From Nautilus pompilius (Eukaryota; Mollusca; Cephalopoda; Nautilida; Nautilidae), in contig JACATO010001697.1 in NCBI GenBank assembly GCA_018389105.1, forward strand, positions 144,578-208,577: a DNA stretch of 64,000 nucleotides. The letters are read 5' to 3'. The translations under genes and the position numbers were made by a program. How positions within the stretch are numbered: the first letter of the stretch is position 1; each line of letters begins with the position of its first letter. The notes below the pieces were generated by a model. The model ran no database searches and was not told the origin of the DNA. It worked only from the letters and a program-made list of their open reading frames with translations. Below are positions 36,295-50,440 of the stretch, in pieces.

Positions 36295-36480
36295 TATTTC
36301 TCCTAATGTGGCCATGATGTTTTTTTCCTATGACATTATGTAGCTCACATTCTCTCTCGCTATAACATGGTGTAGCCAAAATATTCTTCTGTGTATCTTG
36401 AAACACTGTTTTTTTTATATAAACTGATGTAGCCCACAATTTCTTCTTTTTATTTTGATGTAGTATTTCTCAAAAGGTGT
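36295..36480. repeat. Degenerate minisatellite (TGATGTAGCC words)
   Basis: The phrases ATTATGTAGCTCACATTCTC, ATGGTGTAGCCAAAATATTC, TGATGTAGCCCACAATTTC and TTTGATGTAGTATTTC recur at intervals of about 30-55 bp, each followed by pyrimidine-rich sequence. This is an old small tandem repeat. Confidence 0.55.
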
Positions 36481-38140
36481 CCCATCACCCTAACCCTGTT
36501 TATAATCTGATTAGACTGAAATCCAGCCAACTTACTACATTTTCCTGCTATCTATAATTTTTTCAAATGCACGTATTGATAGAACTTAATTTTTGTCAAT
36601 ACTTACGATCTTTTATTTCTACTTTAGTCATTAATCATTAGTAGAGAAAAAACGCTTTACGCTTCATTGGATTTTTTCCTTGTATCGGATTCTACATCTC
36701 GGCCCAATGAAAAATTGCTAACTCTACCACTGTTGTTTGGCTCCGTTCCTTCATTGATCACGTGCTTAAGGGGTCATACCAAACAGTTTAAGAAAAAAGC
36801 CTTTAAAATTATGTTTGCCAGCGTCCGCATTTTAGCTAAGAAACTCAATCACAATGCTTCTTTATTAGGGTTAACGCAGCCAGGCAACGTTTAATTAATT
36901 TAAACAACTGGCCGGGAAAGCTGAACAAGGTCTCAACTCATTGCGCATTGTTGCTAGTTTTAGTAGCACGTAAGCGGTCTTTTGAGATGTTCTTTCTTTT
37001 ACTTGAACCGAACCAAACGGATAGGCGTGATTGTGCTATCCACAGTTAACAAGTTGCTTTTTTCCAGCATTCAGTTACATGTTTTCGAAAATTGTGCGAG
37101 TAGTCATAGATAATTACTGGAATTCATCCAAGACAGAGAGGCGACCTTAACATGTTTTTATACTGCGCACGAACCGTCGCTTAACTTAACCGTACAGCAG
37201 GATAATTAGACACTTTAAAAGGATCAGCAGTTTAATGATATTCCATCACACCAGGCCAAAACAAACGGGCGTACCACTCAGTAAGCAAGCAGAAAATACA
37301 CTGCAGACGAAATGGCAGAGAGTAGCGAGGAAAAACCATGTCGCGAGAGCCTCGTCAAATACAGACAGATTTGGACGAGCATCGAACTCGCGCCCTCATC
37401 CACCGCCAGCCTCCATACACCTTTCTTAAAAAATATCTAATCCGCTTATCCGCTTTTTAAAATCCCTTGGCTTTTAAAACATCAAAACAAGGTTAAGAAT
37501 TGATTAGTATTGCGCTAAAGACCCGCTTTTTTCTATAAACCTTTAAAATAAGAAAGACTACTTTGTTTTCTTTCGTTTTTCTAATAATCAGCGTCGTAAA
37601 AATATTTCTGTATTAAACCTGTCATATAAAACTGACAACTACTTATTGAAACACAAAAGACAAACATTTTAAAAGAAACGTAAATGTAACTACTTTTTTA
37701 CGTATGGAAAATTTTAAGTCAAGAATGGTGAGATCAGAAGATCAACGTTATAAATAATATTAAACTTCAAGAAGATAACAATGCAGACTTGAAATAGGAA
37801 TGAAATAAAGAACTGAATATGTTGGGAAAAGAATATTTGTGGATTTAATAATCCGTTAATGTTAGTTATAAAACTAGCTAATTAGCTTACATTTCGATAA
37901 GATTTTCGGACACAGTCAACAGTTAGTCCAAAGCCAAACTGTTTTTAGTGTGCATATAATATTGCAGTTGTTGACTGAAATCACTGATGATGCCTTTGCA
38001 TTGGTTAAAACTACTTTTAGAAAAGCAACATCTTGGTTGCACATGACATAAAAATCGGTGAAAAACAAAGAAAGAGAGCGAATAATCAAATAGATCAGGG
38101 TTTCTTCATAGAACAGCATGGCGTGTAAAAATAACAGCTT
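36481..38140. other. Non-coding AT-rich spacer
   Basis: No gene, RNA or element is recognised. Short open frames (36667-36894, 37235-37429, 37916-38143 minus) are unassigned. Confidence 0.45.
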
Positions 38141-38144
38141 CATT

Positions 38145-41100
38145 AATTTATCTAAAGAAAAATATCACTGATTAACAAATTAAATTTATATCAGAAGTAT
38201 AACTCCGTCCGCGATAATTTATCAAAACACAAAGAATCTTTGATTAAAATGCAACATTTATAATCCACAATATCCTTTCTTTAATTTATCTAAAGATTTT
38301 TTCAATAACATTCTGAAATATATATTGAAATATAACCTTTCTAATTAATTTTTGAAAGAACCGAAAAACATTGATAATCATGTGATATTTATATTTCATA
38401 GTATAATCCTGTTTAAGTTAATTTTACAAAAGGCAAAGAAATTTAATATTATGTGAAAATTAAAATAAATGTAAAACTCCGACTCCATTAATATAACAAA
38501 AAGCAAAGAATCTTTTATTATCAATGATTGTTTATGTGTAACTTATATTTTGAGTATACTGCCATGTTTGTTAATTTATTAAAAAAATAAAAATCTTTTA
38601 TTAGTCTTGTGCAATTTATTTTTAAACTTTAATATCTGCGTTAAATTATCAAAATCCAAAAATTCTTGAATATCATGTGAAATTAATTACTTACTGTAAC
38701 TCAATTGTGTTAATTAATGAAAAGACAAGGAATTTTTTATTATCAGTTAAAGTTGTTATTCTTTAGCATACCTCCATTTTTATTAATTCATGTCCTGCAA
38801 AAATATGTTTCACATCTAGTATTTATATTCTAAAGAACGCTACGAAATTGTTACTTTATTTAAAGGAAAGGAATTTTTTATCATGTGAAATTTAACTTCT
38901 AAATTATAACTAGACCTTTAATTTATCAAAAGAAAACTAATATTTGATTATCAAATGAAATTTATCTTATAAAGTATAAAAATTTCTTCTTTAATTTGAA
39001 AAACTCAATGAATTTATTATTATTACGTTAAATAAACATTCAAAGGCATAACTACATCTTAGTTAATTTATCAACATTTTAACAGTCATTGAATATCATG
39101 TAAAATTATTATTTTATATTGTAACTTCTTTTGCTAATTTAACAATAAACAAATAATTCTTGAATATAATGTGAAATGTTTAGTATAATGTATAACTTGT
39201 ACTAAGATAATTATTTTAAAAAACTGTTACTTCAATAATTTATGGACGGCAACAATTTTGGGAATATCTTGTAAATTTCATATGCTAAATTATAGCTGCA
39301 AGTTTGGTAATTAATCTAAATGAAAAAAATATTTGTGTGTCATGTGAAATTTTAGGTACAAAAGTATTACTCCCGACTTCGTTAATTAAGAGAAGGACTC
39401 TAAAATTTCGATTATTGTGTAAAATTTATATTTTAAATTATATATACATTTTTGTTAATTAATCTGATAAGATATAATTTTTATTTATAATGTGGAATTT
39501 ATCTTTTAATGTATAACACCGTCTTCTTTAAATTATTAAAAACAAAAAATATTTGATTATCATGTATTATTTATATTGTAAACAATATCAATCGTTAATT
39601 AATAAAAAGACAAAAGACTTTGAATGCCATGAGAAAATTATATTAAATAAAGCAACTTGCTTTTATTTAATTTAATAAAAGTTCAAAATTTTTTTAACTA
39701 TGATGTGAAATCTATATTTTAAAGTATGATACTGCTTTCGTTAATTTATCAAACGACCATGAATCTGTGATTATCATATGAAATTAATATTCTGAAGCAT
39801 AACTCTTCTTCCTTTGATTAATCTAAAAAAAAGAATGTCTGCTTCATATAAAATATTTATATTCTAAAGTATAACTCCGACATCATTAACTAATTAAAAG
39901 ACGATAAAGTTTTGATAATGTAAAATTTTAAATTATAATCTAACTCGTACTTCGAATTATATTATAAATTATAATGTGTCTTCTTTAATTTACAAAAGGA
40001 CAAAAATATTTGATAATTATGTCAAATTTTATTTAAAAATATAACTCCGATTTCATTAATTAATGAAAAGAAGAATACTTTCTCATTATCATGTAAAATT
40101 TATATTCTAAAGCATAACACCATTTAAATTAGTTATTCTAACATAAAAGTATCTATGTTTTGCTTATAATATTTATATTATAAATTATAACAACGTCGTC
40201 ATTTATTAATCAAAAGCCCAAAGCATTGATTACCAGGTGAAATTTAGTTTATTTAACAAAAATGTTAAATTTACATTCTAAAGTATATCTATACATTTGC
40301 TATTAATATAAACACAAAGAAATTTTAACTCTCATGTGAAATTTATATTCTAATGCACAAAATCATCTTTTAAAAATAATCTTATAAATTTTCTGTTTCA
40401 CATGTAATATTTATATTTTAAAGTATAACTTTGTCTTAATTAATTAAATTTAACAGAAATGGTTCTTTAACTAAAAAGCTAAATTTATACTTAAAATATA
40501 ACTGTTTTTGTTATTATAAAAAGAAAAACAAAGGATCTTTGAATAACATGTGAAAATTATATTTCAAATTAAAACTAAGCATTCATTAATTTATTTTTAA
40601 ATATTAAAAATTTTTAAAGTAAAACTCATATTTTAGTCTAACTCGTAATTCGATAATTTATTTAACGAAAAATAAATCTTTATTATTATTTTAAATTTAT
40701 ATTCAAAAACGTAGTTAAGTCTTCGTTAATTTATCAAAATAAAAAGAAACTGTTTAACGCGTGATATTTATATTTTATATCATATCTTCGACTTCGATAA
40801 TTTATCGAATGACAATGATTTTTTTGATCATATGAAATGTATTTTCTAAAGTATAACGATGCTTTCGTTAATTAATCAAACAAAAAAGAATTTTTTAATT
40901 ATCATGCAAAACTTTATTATAAATTCGTTTCAATTTGTTAATATAAAAGTTGTTCTTTTACATGTGAAATTTATATTTTAAAGTATAAATTCTTCTTCGA
41001 TAATTTATCGAACTACCAAGAAACTTTTATTATTATGTAATTTTAAAATTTTATATTATGATGTATATTTGTTAATTTATTCACTGTTAAAGAATCTTTG

Positions 41101-42130
41101 AGTATCATGTGATATTTCTAATCTAAATTATACCTCATCTTCGTTAAATTATCAAAATACCAAAGGATTTGTTTATGATATAAAATTGATGATTGTTTTA
41201 ATATATCAGTCTTCTTTAATTTATCAAAAGAAAAAAATCATTGATTATCCTTGGATAAATGTATTTAAATGCATAACTCCATTTTCAATAAAATAACAAA
41301 AGACAATGAATTATTGATTATTATGTCAAATGTATATTCTAAAATTTAACTTCTACTTCGATAATTTATCAACCAAAAATATTTTAAAATTATTATGTGA
41401 AATTTCTAATCTAAATTATACGTACGTTTTCGTAAATGTATGAAAAGACAAAATTTTTTATCATCATGTGTAATCTATATTCTAAGAATAACTCCATTCG
41501 ACAATTTATCTTCTGACAATGAAATCTTGATTAATATGGAAAATATTTTTTTTAAATATAACTACTTCTTTGTTAATTAATCAAAAGAAAGTATTTCTGA
41601 TTAAAATGCTATGTGTTCATTCTAAGTTATAATTACATTTCAATTTATCGAAATACAATGGATTCCTGTTTAACATGCGAAATTTATATTCCAAATGATT
41701 ATTCCGTTTTCGTAAAATATCAAAAGACCAAGTTCGTTTGATTATCATTGCAAAATTTACATTCTAAAGTATAACACGGACTTCATTAATTTATCAAAAG
41801 TAAAAGAATCTTTGATTAAAAAGCGAAATTTATATTCTAAATTATAACTCCATCTTCATTAAATATCATTAAAATCAAAGGGTCTCATATTAACATGCTG
41901 AATTTATATTCTCAAGTATCATTTTACCTGCATTAATTTATCAAAGTAAAAAAATATCATTTATTAAAATGCGACGTTTCTATTCTAAGATGTTTCTCCG
42001 TCTCTGTTAATTTTTCAAAAAATTTACTTGAAACTTAAGTTATATTCTTTATTTTCGTGTTCATCAATTTAAGAAATGGCAATGTTTCTACGATCAAGAG
42101 AAATCTATATTTTAAAATGTTTTTATCAAT
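38145..42130. repeat. 4-kb decayed AT-rich tandem array, unit near 70-73 bp
   Basis: The sequence cycles through AAAGAATCTTTGATTATCAT, then GTGAAATTTATATTCTAAAG, then TATAACTCC, then TTCGTTAATTTATCAAAAGA. It returns to the start after about 70-73 bp. Well-preserved units are visible near 38180-38250, 40080-40130 and 41760-41870. Roughly 55 units fit. Substitutions and small indels are heavy, but the cycle is continuous, so it is one ancient satellite-like block. Open frames are nearly absent because of TAA and TAG density. Confidence 0.9.
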
Positions 42131-42134
42131 TTAA

Positions 42135-45100
42135 AAGTAACAAAAACAAACGATGAAAATTAACTAACTTCGAACTTAAGAATACAAATTATTTTGTTTG
42201 CAATTTCAAAAAATGGAAAACTTACTCTCAACATGTGTAATTATTATTATTTATATCTTGTTACATTTTAATTAATTCTATGGGTTTTTTAGTGACACAG
42301 GTTGGTTTTACATAAATTTTAAAAAAGGAATTAAATAATTACGTTTAGTATGGAGAACAATTACACGAAAAATGTTATGAATCTCTAGAAAATTAAGATT
42401 GCTAAACTGTGTAATTCTTAATGAAACTTATTTAGTATTGTATAAAACTGATGCAATTCAAAATTATTATTATTATTCTTGTTGTTGTTGTTTAAACAAA
42501 AAATCATCAAGCAAAGTAAATACAATGAATTTATTAATAAAATATAAAGTTTTAAGAAAAACACAACGGCTCTTATCTGAGACTTTTTTAGCCACCTAAA
42601 ACTTTATCTTTGAGCGCACTCATCTCTATTGACTCATGCACATCCAATTTTTTTCCAAAGTTCAACGTGAAAACATAGCAAAATTAATTATTTCTTGTAA
42701 TTTAAGACAGCGACATTTTAAATTTGTTTGTTTGTGTTGTTTCCAGCGTTTAATTAAACTTTATCGGATTTTTAATTTTTAAAATTTTTTTCAGAATTTT
42801 GCTTATTTAGAATGTCCTTAAATCGGTTAAATACAATCGTTCTATTATTTAAAATTATTTATATATTAGATGTTTTTCCAATGACATTTAATCTTTAAAA
42901 TTTTTCGGAATTTTTACATTTTGTATTAATTCCATCTTGTTCGATAGAGGTTCAAATTCAATAACCCTTACGTATCAGATAAGATGGACATTTCTAATCT
43001 TCTCTTCAAAATTTAGTATATAAAAATCTTGTTGCTTGAACTGTGTTTATCGGATACTAAACAAAATCCGAAGTACAGAAAGCCAAAATTATGTAATGTA
43101 ACAAGCCACTTTTGGTAACCATAGGGACTGCTCAAATGGGAACTGAAAACTCTCCCAAGGATTTGTCAGACTAAGGAAGTGCAAACTTAATAGGTACATT
43201 TAAATTTACAGCCAAACGGCGTAAATAAAATATCCTTAGCTCAAAATACTTTCGAAGAAAACGCAAAGTTCAAAGCGCTACTTATTACTTGGTCTAGAAC
43301 AGACGGCTCATACCAGCGAATTATATATATATATATAATGTTTTGCGCTTGGCTTTCTGCTTAGTGGCATCGTCATTTTCAGAATTGTACGAACTTTGTA
43401 AATACCTATTACCTTATACATAAATAAATCTTCTAACTGCATTATATACATATATTCAATTATTAGATCCTTTTTCTTGGTAATGAAGATTAGCATACAT
43501 CTGATTGCTGATACTCGTGCCAATATTTGCATAAACCAAACATTGGAGGTTCCCTTTTCACGGAGATAAACCGATGTGTTTAATAGTTTATAAATTGTTA
43601 AGGTGGCTTAGAGGACAAGTTATCGAATTGAATTAACATTATGGTGCATATTTCGAGTAGCAATAGTCATAATTGTTCAGGAAATAGTTTAGTACGGTAA
43701 TTAAATTGGGGGAAACGAAAAGAAAAGCGTTTCCACACGCCCCTTTTTTTCTCAGAAAATGCCGATGGCTACATAACGTGTGGAGTTGAAGATAACGACA
43801 ACAAAGTTATCGGGAATTCAGCCAGGCAGAAAGAAAGATTCCGCTCGATGATTTGAGATGAGATGTGTCGGACATTTATCAATATCGGAGCACTGATGCA
43901 GCTGGGATGCTTAGTCCAGCCTCACCACAGATCATCTGAGATAATAAAGAACTTTCTTTGTCTTTTTCTGGTCATAAATCTCCCCACCAATCTACGTACG
44001 GTTCGCTTGGCTCTCCAACTCTTGAAAGTCAGCTCTTTTGATTCCAAAAACAAAAGAAAGAAATTCCGTTTGAATATTGTTGTTTTTGCGTTCTTTTAAC
44101 AGTTTTTTTTTACTCGAAAAAACGAAATATCTGTTAGTCGCTATAAAATTCTTTTAATAAAGAAAAGTCACCAAGAACAAAAAGAATGTAAATTATAGAA
44201 TGTCACGAAGGTAACGTGTACAGTGAAGTTTCGCTGTCAAACATCAGTTTGTCGTTTTTCTTTTTTAGGATAGATCAGTGCTGCTATTCTTTCTTAGCTA
44301 CATAAATCAGGTATGAATTAAACCAAAACTGACAATATCGCAACAAGTAATGGCTTTTTGTTCGTTCAAATCTCTCCTACAATTTCCAAAATTATTTTTT
44401 TTTTTAATTTTAAAAAGCATGTTTAGTTATATACACTTCCATTTAAAGTTATGAGAAAGTCCAACAAAAACACTGTAGTTGTCTATCTTTTCAACAACAA
44501 AAACATTCAAAATGTTGCGAACTATCCATCAGAATATAAAACATTAACTTTAAAGGTGTTATTTCAAAATTTTCGCTAAAATACAGATCAGGTCAGACTG
44601 TCCATTATCGCCTTTCATAAGGCTGGCGCTCTCGACAGACAATTGTGGAGAAAGCTGGAGTTCCTTCTTCCGTGAGCTGTGCCAAAAATTACTTATAGAA
44701 TTAATTAGACTTGCTCTACCATAACATAAACTTAAAGGGCCGACGACGAAAAAGAAAAGCAGAAAATAGGTTGTTTGGTTCGAAAGTCTGGAGCAATCCT
44801 TTTCTAGACAGGTAACCAATTAACTTGCCATAAATTTTCGGCAACAGTCAACACATAGACTTCAACGACAAACGGACGGCTGCGAGGCAGTTAGAAAGCT
44901 TTGCTTAGAAGTGGTAAGAACAGAACGCGACTACACTGAGCTGAACAACATCAGAATTACACTTTGGCGGCTATTTTGATTTTCTAATAAAAAAAACTTC
45001 AAGATATGACAAAGTCATAATTGATGATTTATGTTCTGATACATGGGCCCACCCGATCTTTCAATGTTGATTTTCTGTGCTCCTCAGATGTGGTGGCCCC

Positions 45101-46310
45101 GATATGACGCCACAAACGGAGAAATTGAATGCAGAGCAGTTATGTTTCTATTTTATCGAACTCACCAAAGTTATTGTTTTGTATGTTGATTTGAGAAAAA
45201 TAAAATTGAAACTTTTCAACATAAAAAATACAAATGAAAAGAATGAAATAAAATAATGGCCCCTGTACTTCATGAAACTTTGGCGAGTTTTCATCACATG
45301 AAAGCCATTGGAAACAAAGCACAACCAAGTCTATAATATTTTCGCATCCTTTTTGAATTTTCCAAAAGTTCTTTAAAATACGAAACAGTCTCAATAAATA
45401 ATAAATAAATAAATACACGTGGATAAACTTTCAAGAAAGCGAATAATATTCGGGCGAGATTAAAACAGGTTTGCTATTTTTGACGTTTTGGTCAATGCTG
45501 ATATCCAAATAAACAAATTCAATAGTAAAGCTGCGGAAGCAACAAATAAACTTTCAAATTTAGATTTTTCAAGCAGACAACCAAAAAAACCAACTAATAA
45601 TCAAGTATAGAAGTTTTTAAACATTAGCTTCATCGTTTTCAAGCACAGTTCGTTTGCGTTAAACAGATCACTATAAGTAAGAAGAATTTTATTTAAGTTT
45701 TAAAGTGGTGAAGTATAAATACGTGAAGGTCCGAGTTCTCGGGAGGGGTGCTTTTTTGGAATGGCTTGTCCTCGCCCTTCTTCGTCAAACGCCTCCGTGG
45801 GTTCCATTCGGGCACTCCCACATGGTCTCACGAAAATGAAGAATTGTAGAAACGACTTTCCATAGGTTTCTTTCTGGGATACGTGGAAAGATTATGAGCG
45901 ACAACCCTTTCTTTCTGCTATGTATTGGATAATGGAAGCCACCCAGGACGGCAGGCACCCGCCCGTGGATAACGCACAATGATGGTGATTTCATCTCTAG
46001 TGGCTGAGATACACAGCTATCATGGCAGCTACGTGACCTTTACCAGCTATGACCTTCAATATTATGTAAATTCCGTAGTTTTTACATTTGTTAGGTCAGT
46101 CACAAATGGTAACTGTTGAATGACGTTTTGGCCAGTATTCAATAATAAATTATTACTTGGTAAAACTATTTTTAGCATGGAAAAGGATTAACAGTTGCAA
46201 AATTTTATAGACAAACAACAGAACCATATAAGGACGCCTGGCCAAAGAAAGGTGGAATTATTCAATTTATGAAGCAGATACTTTTCAATTATCTGATGTA
46301 AAAATTTGCA
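42135..46310. other. Non-coding AT-rich spacer
   Basis: No gene or mobile element is confidently recognised over 4.2 kb. A (TA)n of about 9 units lies near 43322-43340. Short frames (42399-42599, 43308-43532 minus, 43863-44099, 44559-44819 minus, 45140-45418 minus, 45785-45994 minus) lack known domains. The 45785-45994 patch is GC-richer and its minus-strand frame is proline/arginine-rich, but it is unassigned. Confidence 0.4.
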
Positions 46311-46312
46311 CG

Positions 46313-46512
46313 CGCGTGCACGCACCACACACACACACACACAAATACAAACACGCATACATACAAGCATAAACACACACTGAACGCATAAATACACTTA
46401 CAAATACCCACACAAACACAAACAACAACATAAACAGAAAAACACAACACACTTACATACGAACACCCACATAAACACATTCACAAACACACACACAAAC
46501 ACACACACAAAC

Positions 46513-46543
<31 letters not shown>

Positions 46544-46832
46544 AACACACACACACACACACACACACAAACACCTACACACTCACAAACACACTCACAA
46601 ACACCTACACACACTCACAAACACACACAACACCTACACACTCACAAACACACTCACAAGCACACACACAAACACCTACACACACTCACAAACACTCACA
46701 AACACATACAAGCACCTACAAACACCTACACACACTCACAAAGACTCACAAACACACACAAGCACCTACAAAGACTCACAAACACAAAAAACACCTACAC
46801 ACACTCACAAACACCTACACACACACACTCGT
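46313..46832. repeat. (CA)n-rich compound microsatellite
   Basis: About 520 bp is CA-rich, beginning after CGCGCG at 46311-46316. Pure (CA)n is interleaved with ACAAACAC and a recurring CACCTACACACACTCACAAA module from about 46570 onward. Cys/Val-rich open frames over it are artefacts. Confidence 0.96.
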
Positions 46833-47190
46833 ATTTACAGAGAATGCGTCGAAAAGTTATTTGTACTATTCCTTGCTTCCCTACAAGATATAGTTGAATG
46901 GTACTGAGAGAAGGGTTGATAATAGTAATAATAATAATTGTTGTAATAAGAAGATATGACGATAAAGCATAATTCGGACACAAAGCATCAGTCTTTAGGT
47001 TTTTATATCTCACCTCGCCATCTCACCAATCTTAGAGGAGTCAGGCCAGACTTCGGTTCACCACAAGAAACCAATCAGTCTTCAAAAACCAGACTAGGAC
47101 TTTTCTTGAATAAACTACAGCAACAGCGCAGCTGTACAAGAACCCCCCCACAAAAAAAAACGGCTGTGTATTTCCTTTCGACACCTTATT
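46833..47190. other. Non-coding spacer
   Basis: A short (AAT)n lies near 46923-46937. A 79-codon frame (46956-47195) is unassigned. Confidence 0.35.
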
Positions 47191-47194
47191 ATTA

Positions 47195-47530
47195 GTTTTT
47201 TTCCCCTCCTAATCCTGGCCTGTCGCTATTACCGCCAGTTGGCGTGATGTATCGGGTCTGAGGCAATCCGGCCATCGCTCAGCGCATCACGAATAAATGC
47301 GGGGCCTCGCCTTGTGCTTTGGACTTTGTAATGAACGCTATCTGTTCCGGTTTGGTTAGCTCTCTCTGGGGAAGCAGCAGCCACGCGCCCAACATTTTCC
47401 GTGACAAATTCGTAAAGGGGGCAGCGTGGAAAAATCAGCTCTCCGTGTTAATCAATCAATTCCCGACCATGGTGTTCATGGCTTTTCGCGATTCCAAAAA
47501 TACAGTTGTTATTTAAACCCAAGGTCCGGT
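47195..47530. promoter_or_regulatory. Candidate conserved non-coding element
   Basis: This is a non-repetitive, CpG-bearing block with well-spaced factor-like words (CTAATCCTGG near 47209, TAATCAATCAATT near 47449, TTTGTAATGAACG near 47325). Its base composition is balanced and unlike its flanks. A 65-codon frame at 47319-47516 has no known domain. Regulatory identity is inferred from texture only. Confidence 0.25.
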
Positions 47531-50440
47531 TGACCTTCGCTCTCCGGTTTTGAAAATACCACGTATAATAAAATACATTTAAATCCTAAAATATATGCAT
47601 CCTCCAAATTGTGGACATAATGTATTTCAGCTAAACTTTAAACAGTCATCAATTACTGTCTGTTTTGAATTTCAGCTTCCACGTTCTTACAATAGCTTGC
47701 AGTAATTCTTAGGTAAGCGGACTGCGGACTGTACAGACTGCAATATTCTAAGGAACCCTGACCAAATATCTTGCAGTTCCTTTTCTGTTGTTTTTTTAGA
47801 GCGTGGGACGATGTTGCTATCTGATTACCATTATTAAGATAAGTCAGTAATAACTAACAACAGACGAACTAACCCCACTTGCAACAATTACATCACAAGT
47901 TATTATTTAAATGATCTCGGCTATCATTTATCACTCAACGGAAGGAAATAAAAGAAACTTTAGAGGCTGGGCGCGGTATTAATTTTAAAGTGATTAGTTT
48001 AAAATGCATCAGATGGATTAATTTCTCTTTAACTTTTATATTTGCTGGAATATGATATTTTGATGAAAGATTATTTATTTTATAACTTTACCAGATATGT
48101 TCCTTTGCGGTTTGCTGACATGAAAAAAAAAATGCAATTTTGAACATTTTTGCTTTAGAAAATTACAAAAAAAACAAATAAAAAAACATTTACCCACAAG
48201 TATTACACATTAATAACACTTTATTTCACAACATTGTCGTTACTAATATCTGTTTCTAAACTTATAAAAATAGAAAACCAATATCTTTTGTCTTGCGGAA
48301 ATTTTTACAAGTGAACTAATTTAGGTTAGCTTCAAATTACCGGAGTGTTTGTTGGGGACTAATGCAGTCAAAGGATGAAATACATTTACTTTAGGTTTTC
48401 AGTAAAATAGAGGAAAAACAGCAGAAAAACTTTGAAGAATCATTTCCTTTGTCTTTTAGGTTTATTTTACTTTTTCGTGTTTTCTTTAGTCAGTTCTTCT
48501 TAAATGGATCTTTCTGCGGATAGAAGGCTGCACAGCTGACTTTTACAATCTTTTATTTGATTTTTAAAGCGGCGAAAGTGAAAATAATGGTTAAGTTTTA
48601 CACCGATTTTTGCCTTATTTTTTCTCCGGTTTTTATTTAAGCAAACAAATTTCAAATTCTTGCAGATGTAAAAGCCAAAACGAGTCCCTTTAGCACATGA
48701 TTTCTCATTCACGCACTACCTGTCGTGCGTCGGTCGTAAAAATGGGAAAAAAAAGGATCAGATGGAACATTCGACATAGGACGAAAATTTCCGATAACTC
48801 GTTTGCAGAATGGTCTCGTCAACCGAAGTCCCCTCATTCCTTTGCTTGTTCATTGCGTAAAAGAAATAAAAGCAGCGTATTTATTGCGCTGTGATATAAA
48901 AAAATGGAGAGAGAAGTGGTTATCAGAGAACAGTTAAAGATGATATTTCATCCAGTGCGCAATGCTGTTTACTGTATGGATCAGTGGGGGTGGCAATAGC
49001 CACGTCATTGCCTCTCACACCTTAAAGGGTTAATCTCTTGCTGATGCAAGCTGATCTTTATAAGACTCGAATGTACTTTTGGTGTTCTCGCTCTGTTCGA
49101 ATAATTCTGCCTCGAAATTTGTCTTAGTTTCATGAAGTCTTCTTTGTCGTATCCTGCAGGATTTAAGGGCTCCATGAACAGCTCTAGGCTATCTCACAGT
49201 AAAGCCATCATGTTTGGCAGTCGAAATTACATTGTTTCACACTTTTATTTTTATATGAAATGGCTAAAGGACATACATGTAGTGTTTTCTGCCCAAGAGT
49301 TTGTCTATTGTTTACTCGTGAATGAAAGAATTTTCCACCGGCATAACAATATGGACAATAATAATTTCCTTGCATTTGCACAGGCATTTATTTCGCATTA
49401 ATTTCTAGTTCTTTTGGTAGACTGAGATGCGCCAAACGTGGCCAGCTTGAGTTGGTGGTTAGGTAATTCGTCGCAATGTTAATTCCTGTTTTTGCAAAAT
49501 GTCACTAAAGTTCCCCTAATTGACGGGTTTCACATGGCCAGTCATCTCACCGGGCGATGTCTGACCGACCAAATAAGTTTTGACATACGCTTTATCCGAA
49601 AAGTAAAAAAAAAATACTAATTATTCTGTACTAAGCCACAATGAAATATTTGAATCCAGAATCTACAAAAAAAATAAACAAAAAACAACAAACAAACAAT
49701 TAAAATAATAACACCTTTAAGGGAAATCTCATATTTACTGACATTAATGAGATTTACTGACGAAAACTAAGTTTGCGTGATATTTAATGACCGATTAAAA
49801 ACAAGTTTAGTCCTGACATCGTGTGAAATAAAACGTATTTACCAAACAAACTACATCATTTTGGAGGACACTGCACATTGAAAGCATCCTAAAACAAAGC
49901 AACGTAATTTCTATGGTAGTATTTTGATTAAAACAATTATAATTCTTTTGTTTCGGTGTCATAAATTCAACAATGAACATTTCCGGTTAAAATATATTCA
50001 AAGGACGAGTTCTTGCAACGGTATTTAATTCGTTCTCCCGTCTGTGAATTAATATGTTTTTAGAATAACCATCAAGGGGATGATATACAATAAATTGTTA
50101 AGTATTATAATCAGAAGTATTTTTCCAAAATGTTTGAAATCTAAATTGCATTAACTTATCACATTTGGTCAAATTTTATAATTAAATGTAGACTAAAAAG
50201 GCGCGCGTGTGTGTGGAGGGGGGGGGTTGAGTCATTAGAACCAAAATTCAATCAATACAACGAAATCTGTTGTGAACATTTGCTTTTTCTTTATGCAAGA
50301 CAATTCTATTTTTATACGTAGCATGTTTTATAAACTATAAAAAGAATTATGAAAGAATAGAAATTTCATTTCAGCTATAATATATATATATAAATGTGTC
50401 TAGTTCTTCAGTAGGCGCATATAACATAATTATTGGCGGT
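47531..50440. other. Non-coding AT-rich spacer
   Basis: No gene is recognised. Frames at 48500-48712 (minus), 48697-48894 and 49132-49401 (89 codons) lack known domains. The 49735-49800 segment carries the CAGTAAA/TTTACTG-type words seen at 34.5 kb. A GC/GT tract followed by a G-run lies at about 50202-50227. Confidence 0.4.

Noticed and set aside
45728..46010. GC-richer patch considered as an LTR or endonuclease fragment
   Set aside because: No catalytic motif, primer-binding site or repeated ends could be identified.
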